DNA from: Lineolata rhizophorae
Lineage: Eukaryota > Ascomycota > Dothideomycetes > Lineolatales > Lineolataceae
NCBI GenBank assembly: GCA_010093515.1
Contig: MU001679.1
Location: forward strand, 389,474 to 453,473
Length of the DNA: 64,000 nucleotides
Direction: 5' to 3'
Of this stretch, positions 58,656 through 64,000 are shown one piece after another. Every line of letters begins with the position of its first letter. Position 1 is the stretch's first letter. The position numbers and the translations under genes are program-made. The notes beneath the pieces were generated by a model, which did not search any database, was not told the DNA's origin, and saw only the letters and a program-made list of their open reading frames with translations.

Positions 58656-61600
58656 ATGGCTAATCGGGTGACGACCCTTGCCCAGCAAGAGGCCGGCGCC
58701 GTCGGCGATATGCCTCTATCGACCATTGCGGCGCAGATTGTGAGCAATCACTCGAATGTCGCCAGCCGCAGAGATGCCGGGGACAAAAACTTGTTTCGCC
58801 AGCTGCTGCACGAATTTTTGTCCGACCCCGCTGCAGACGAACCAGATATCGAAGTCAATTCGAAGCTGATTTTGGTCGTCGGCGAAGCTGGCCTAGACGT
58901 CCTCGCCAACGATGATCCGTTCGCTTTAGATATCCTCATTCCACAGGCAGTCGATAGCTTGTCGGTTATAAAGTTGACCATTCGTCGAAAGCCGGAGCTT
59001 CTATTCTATACCAGTCGTTCTGAGGCCGGACTACCTTCCCAGCCACCTCTTTTGCTTTGGCTGTTCCCGAAGCTTCTCAGGCTTCTTGGTCGAGCCCGGT
59101 TACGCAGATTGGAGAGCCATGTTGCCGACGTCCTCGAACTCTTCGTGCACGTTCTTGCCTTGTCTAGACATAAGTGGCGTGATACTGTTCCGATATTGCT
59201 CTTATACAAGACTTGTATTGAAGGTAGGTATCTCCAGTTAGTAGACCTGGCAAGATGAACTGACCTAGATAGACATTATCCATGCGCTCAGAGAGTCTAG
59301 AAAGTACAGCCTTACGTCGGCCGGTTTCAATTTGGTTCTTCCGTCATCTGCTGGGATTTCAAGTATCTCGCCCGTTTCACAACAGTTAATGACTCTTTCC
59401 CGGAGCTCTCAAGTGGACATCAAATGCAGCGACCATGCCACTACTGTTGCCCTCATTTTGCTTGGCTCAGTCTCAGATCCCATTTCTGGCCCATTGGCTT
59501 CCACTGTTGAGCAATATAGGACATGGGGTGTACAGCAGCTTCATGAAATTACTGAGCTGTCTATTGGACGACGGAATCCACTCTCCAGGACCTCTGTTCC
59601 TATCAAGGTCATTCTAGATATTCTAAATGTCCTCAAAAGGCTCAACGCATTCCAGGAATCTGCCCAACTTAGCCACGTTCATCGCATCAAATCGGTGTCT
59701 GTTGTAACGACGGTCTGCCAGTGTCTGTTCAAGGCAGCATATGCTGTATCCCCACTAGACAATACGCAAGAAGTCGCCGATGCTTTGTCTCATAATTTGC
59801 TTGGTCTACTTAATGGCGTACATCATTGCGACTGGGCCGGGCGCGTCGCGATGGAGCATTTAGGCCCTATCATTCATGGCGCAGTCAGAGAGTCCCTATC
59901 GGCATTTCTAAGCATGAACGCGGACTTACAGGTAGCAATATCTCGTCTCGTCGCGGCAAATTACGAGCTAATGTGGCGTATTTAGTCAACGATCTGTCTG
60001 TGGCTCGATTTTCTTGACCCTAAACACAACCAAGTTTACTCCCCCGAGATCATGCAAAAGAGCGAGGGCATGATATCGGCTGCTTCTCAATTTGAAAGCG
60101 AGTCACTAAGCCGGCTAGCATCTACTTTACCAAGGCTTAGCGCCAAATTCAAAGCATTGGAATGTTCAGGCGAACGCCCTAGCAAACGACCAAAACTTGA
60201 CGATCATGTTCCTACTGGCCTCGGTGGATTGTCTGGCCCTCGGGAAAAGTTTGATGGCGTGCTCAGTAATATCAAACGTGTTCATACCACAGAGGCTTCC
60301 CCGGAATCGTCGTATTCCTTTTTCTGCGACGCCGTATGCTATAAACTAAGGATTAAGTCAAGTGGAAGCCTCGAGCCTATTCTGGAAGAGCTAAAGTAAG
60401 CATCCTTCACTGGCTTTTTGATAGGTATAGGCTAACGTCCCAAATAGGGTCTGGTGTGAGAATCACTCTGATGGTGATCCTTATGACCTTCTCATGTTGT
60501 TTTCGAAACTGCCATGCATCGTTGCTGGTGCACAAAAGGCCGTCGAGTTCTCTGGGCGATTGGTTTCTTGGGGTTACTGCACTCTGTGCGACACGGCCAA
60601 CCACAACACTGGTACTCCACCGTTGTATTGGGAAGACGACATTCCCAAAGAGTCTCCTCATAGGACCATACGCTTCCTGGAGGAGATTATTACTACCACT
60701 AGGATCAAGCTAACGCGTTCATTCCGAGCTGCCATTGGCGTTGTCGTCGGGCGCATGGTCCAGCATATTAACGACTCTGAGTCTCTTAACTTATCTCAGT
60801 CTGCCTTTGGTACCTGGTGTATTAAATCGCTTCGCAGTTCAGTAAAAGACGTGCGCCACTATGCGAGGTATATCCTTGTCTCCCTTCTATCAATGTGCAA
60901 TGCTAACACTCAGGTATTAGCCTAGCCTTCCCTCTATTTTTGCGGGATGACCTTTCCGAGGACCTTCGCAAGCACAATAGAGTAGTGGCGCTCAACATCC
61001 TTCAGAATTTGACGGATCGGAACAGCCTGACCCTGCAGCCGACTGTAATTCACGCGTGGTGTTCTGTAGGAAAGTAGGTATCACGGCACTAACAAGGATA
61101 TGGCACAATTGCTAATAGGCTAAAGGGTCTGCGGTGATGATGAGCTAAACCTCGCGCTCCTCACTCTAGTTCGATACCTGAGACATTCTCAGCCATTCAT
61201 TTGCGGCGTTGCATATCAATCTGTATGTTGGTGTCATTGCACTATATCGCAACTCAAGCTAATGCTACGTTATAGATATTACGACTCGCAAGGTCTAAAG
61301 GAATCAGTCCAGACGAGCTGTTCAGGCCATTTTGGAAGAACATAGCGATCACTGTTGTTCAAGACATTTTCTCACGCCCTCAGCTAATCCAGACGCTCTC
61401 CGAACTCCTTGGGAAGAGCGTGAATCAATTCCTGGTACAGACGCAGACAGACACCCTACCATATTTGGTCTTGATGAAAAAAAGAAATATCCTTGAGAGA
61501 CTGGCAGCCGCGAGAGGACCCAGTGTATCCATCCTGGACCTATGCATGACGCCCTCGAAGAACCGGGCAGCTACTCTAGCCAGGTTGCTGCAACATGATC

Positions 61601-64000
61601 CAAAAGATTTTGAAAACACTGCGAGGGAATTTCTTTGCGGGGCAGCCGAAGCACCCAATGATTTGGATATTGCCAGTTTAGTGAAATCTGAACCGATACA
61701 GATTGCTTGCGAACTCCTCAAATCTGCAGCAGAAGTGGAAGTGTCAAAAAGATCGCACGTAAGTTTTGCCCAATACGTATTCGGGGGCGAGGAGCTTATT
61801 CCTTCCCAACCAGATCTATCAAGCTATTCAATCTCTTGCTGTGATAGAGCAGCGGAAACCGGGACTGAAGTCGAATCCAAAGCCCAGCAAGCTTCTAGCG
61901 GGCTTTTTTGAAGCACATGTCTTAGGAATTATGACGTACTTCTCCGAAGTCATTGACAACCGCGCAGAGACATACAATCTGCAGCCAATGTTCGAGAGAA
62001 AACGCTGTCTGCGAGCACTCGAGCAAATGATTCTCATGGCTAAAAATAAAGTAACCATTGCTCTGCCCCAGGTACGTTGCATAGTTGATTGCGTATTTTT
62101 GATTGTGCATTTCTAATAAATGAATAGATCCGAGCATGTTTGCAGGCAGCTGTTGATGCCAACGAGCTTCTCAATTCAGCTTTCCCTACATGGATTGCTT
62201 TGGTGACATCTGTGGACGAAGACGACCTTGGTGTGCTTTTGGACCATGTCTTCTCCATCATCGCTCAGAAATGGTCCCTGTTAAGCACCGAAAATCAATC
62301 GTCAGTCCAGTCAATGTTGGACTATTTACTCAAAAATCACCAGAGTCTCGTAAGAGACAGGTTTCCGACAATTCCGGCAGTTCATGGTATTCCACTCCTA
62401 TCCAAGTTTGATGCGCAGATGTCAAAGATGAAGGAACAGACCGAGATCCCTGAACGATTTGAGGCGTTTAGTGTTCGTTGCAAAGACGAGAACGCTGTTG
62501 TTGTTGCCCAAGCCTTGCACGAACTTCTTCCTTACCTACAATCGAACCAACAATTCTTGCACGAGTCAGCAGTCGGCCAACAGCCAAATCCAGTCATTCC
62601 ACAACTTATTCGCTCTCTTTTGGATGCCTCGGTTAGATTCAGTGAGAAACACTCTGATATCAGTAATTTGTGCGCCGACTGCCTTGGTATCATCGGGTCT
62701 GTTGACCCGTACCGTGTGGAAACAATAAGAGAAAAAAGGGACATCCTAGTCCTTTCAAATTTCGAGAGGGCCGACGACGTTATTGATTTCGTAGCCTCAT
62801 TTTTGGAAACTGTTCTTGTCCACGCATTTCGATCTGAGACGAATCCCAGAAACCAAGGGTTCTTATCCTACGCCATGCAAGAGCTAATGAAACACACCGG
62901 CTTCAACAACCTGGTGGCGTATGGAAGTCGGTCATCCGTAGCTACTGATTCATGTGCTAGACGCTGGGAGGAGATTCCAGATTCAATCAGGAGCACGTTG
63001 ACTCCCTTCGCAAACTCAAAGTATACAGTTGCTGTAAATTCAGCTAGGGCATCTGCTCAGCAGAATTTTCCAATCTATTCAAGGGGAATGTCGCATTCAA
63101 CATGGCTAAGAACCTTCGTCCTAGCTCTCCTCCAGCGCGGTAAAGGGGACAATCCTCAAATGGTTTTTCCTGTTCTGTCACGGATCATCCGAACGCATGA
63201 CATCTCAATACCGAAATTTCTGCTCCCCTTCGTCGCTTTGAATGTTCTCCTCGGAGGGGCTGAAGACGAAATGGCCTCCGTCCGAAATGAGCTCCTTCTA
63301 GTTCTGAAGGAAGATATGGTCGGATTAGCCCATGATCAAGCTATTGCACTAAAACATTGCAGTGAAGTAAGAGGTCATTTCCTCCCACAAGCAGTTATCA
63401 TCGCTTACGTATATAGGATGTATTCCAAGTGCTTGACTACATTTCTCGGTGGTTCCAGGAAAAGAAGAAGAGCGTAGCAGAGCTAAAAGCTCAAGGTGTT
63501 ACCCGGAATAGCATTGCCGCGTCTGAAATCGACGAGATGAAAGACGTTCAGCAGATGAGCTGCGTTGAAGCCGTTCTTGGTTACTTTCCGGCGGAAATAT
63601 CTTCCTCAAGAGCGATTGAATGTGGCTCATACTCCCGAGCTCTGTTGTATTGGGAACAGTTCATTCGGCAAGAGAAGGAGAAGAAGGAGCGCCTTGGAGA
63701 AAAACTCGATCAAGAGCCCCTTTATCAGCGTCTACAGGAGATATACGCCCAAATCGATGATCCTGATTGTTTGGAAGGCATTTCTGCGCACGTACACGTT
63801 CTTGATCCGGAACAGCAACTCCTCGAGCACCGAAAGGCCGGAAGGTGGATTACTGCTCAGAGCTGGTATGAGCAATTGCTCGCGGAGAAGGCAGATGACC
63901 CCGAACTACAAGTCAATCTGCTCACCTGCCTGAAAGAATCTGGCCAGTACAATTCTCTATTGAACTATGTCGAAAGCTTCCAAAACGGGCCAGTTGCCTG
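58656..64000 (+). CDS. mec1: ATR/Mec1/Rad3-type checkpoint kinase, N-terminal part (cut by right edge)
   Basis: Ten exons in the window: 58656-59223, 59273-59931, 59986-60395, 60448-60867, 60921-61073, 61126-61222, 61276-61758, 61814-62071, 62128-63366, 63417-64000 and beyond. Introns are 49-56 bases, and 1,623 codons are visible. The protein is an alpha-solenoid of HEAT-like repeats. A UME-like segment includes FWKNIAITVVQDIFSRPQLI, SVNQFLVQTQTDTLPYLVL and KNRAATLARLL. NPQMVFPVLSRIIRTHDI leads into the start of the FAT domain (VFQVLDYISRWFQEKK, YSRALLYWEQFIR, EGISAHVHVLDPEQQLLEHR). The kinase domain lies outside. The family is the nuclear DNA-damage and replication-stress kinase (UvsB in Aspergillus, MUS-9 in Neurospora). 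The start at 58656 (CACCATGGC) is strong. Confidence 0.93.

Overview
The window is nuclear DNA of a filamentous ascomycete (Pezizomycotina). The evidence is many 48-80 nt GT..AG introns with CTAAC/CTGAC-type branch sites, fungal-only families (Nte1 lysophospholipase, multi-CBM18 secreted protein, OPT transporter, ISN1, fungal ARP9), and an AT-rich gene-free block that looks altered by repeat-induced point mutation. I cannot name the species. All exon structures were worked out by eye from splice sites, frame continuity and family resemblance; no transcript data were available.

Layout. Bases 2-685 are the 3' end of a Ser-rich gene cut by the left edge, followed by a GCIP-like gene (1277-2575). 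Bases 2576-10461 are a gene desert of about 7.9 kb: at least three families of diverged inverted or direct repeats, and a 190-base assembly gap (8293-8482). From 10462 the gene-rich part starts: a monocarboxylate-type MFS transporter, a coiled-coil mitotic-type protein, a small membrane protein, guanine deaminase, NTE1, ARP9, BCS1 and a two-RRM protein. Bases 31288-32345 hold a decayed nitrilase-family gene. Then come a small coiled-coil protein, an intradiol dioxygenase, an OPT transporter, a conserved 71-aa protein, an intron-containing tRNA-Ala(CGC) and a CBM18 secreted protein. The right third is housekeeping: ETR1, 6-phosphofructokinase, a Ser/Pro/Gly-rich protein, ISN1, MED17, TAD2, COX16 and the first 1,623 codons of an ATR/Mec1-type checkpoint kinase that runs off the right edge.

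Functional themes. Several genes sit head to head with short shared upstream regions (NTE1/ARP9, ETR1/PFK, ISN1/MED17, COX16/ATR). Mitochondrial biogenesis is well represented (BCS1 for complex III, COX16 for complex IV, ETR1 for mitochondrial fatty-acid synthesis), as is purine metabolism (guanine deaminase, ISN1). There is no secondary-metabolite cluster, CRISPR or prokaryotic system. The least ordinary items are the hairpin-bearing inverted repeat in the desert, the dead nitrilase gene next to a dioxygenase, the microexons and GC-AG intron of ISN1, and the tRNA whose intron pairs with its own anticodon.
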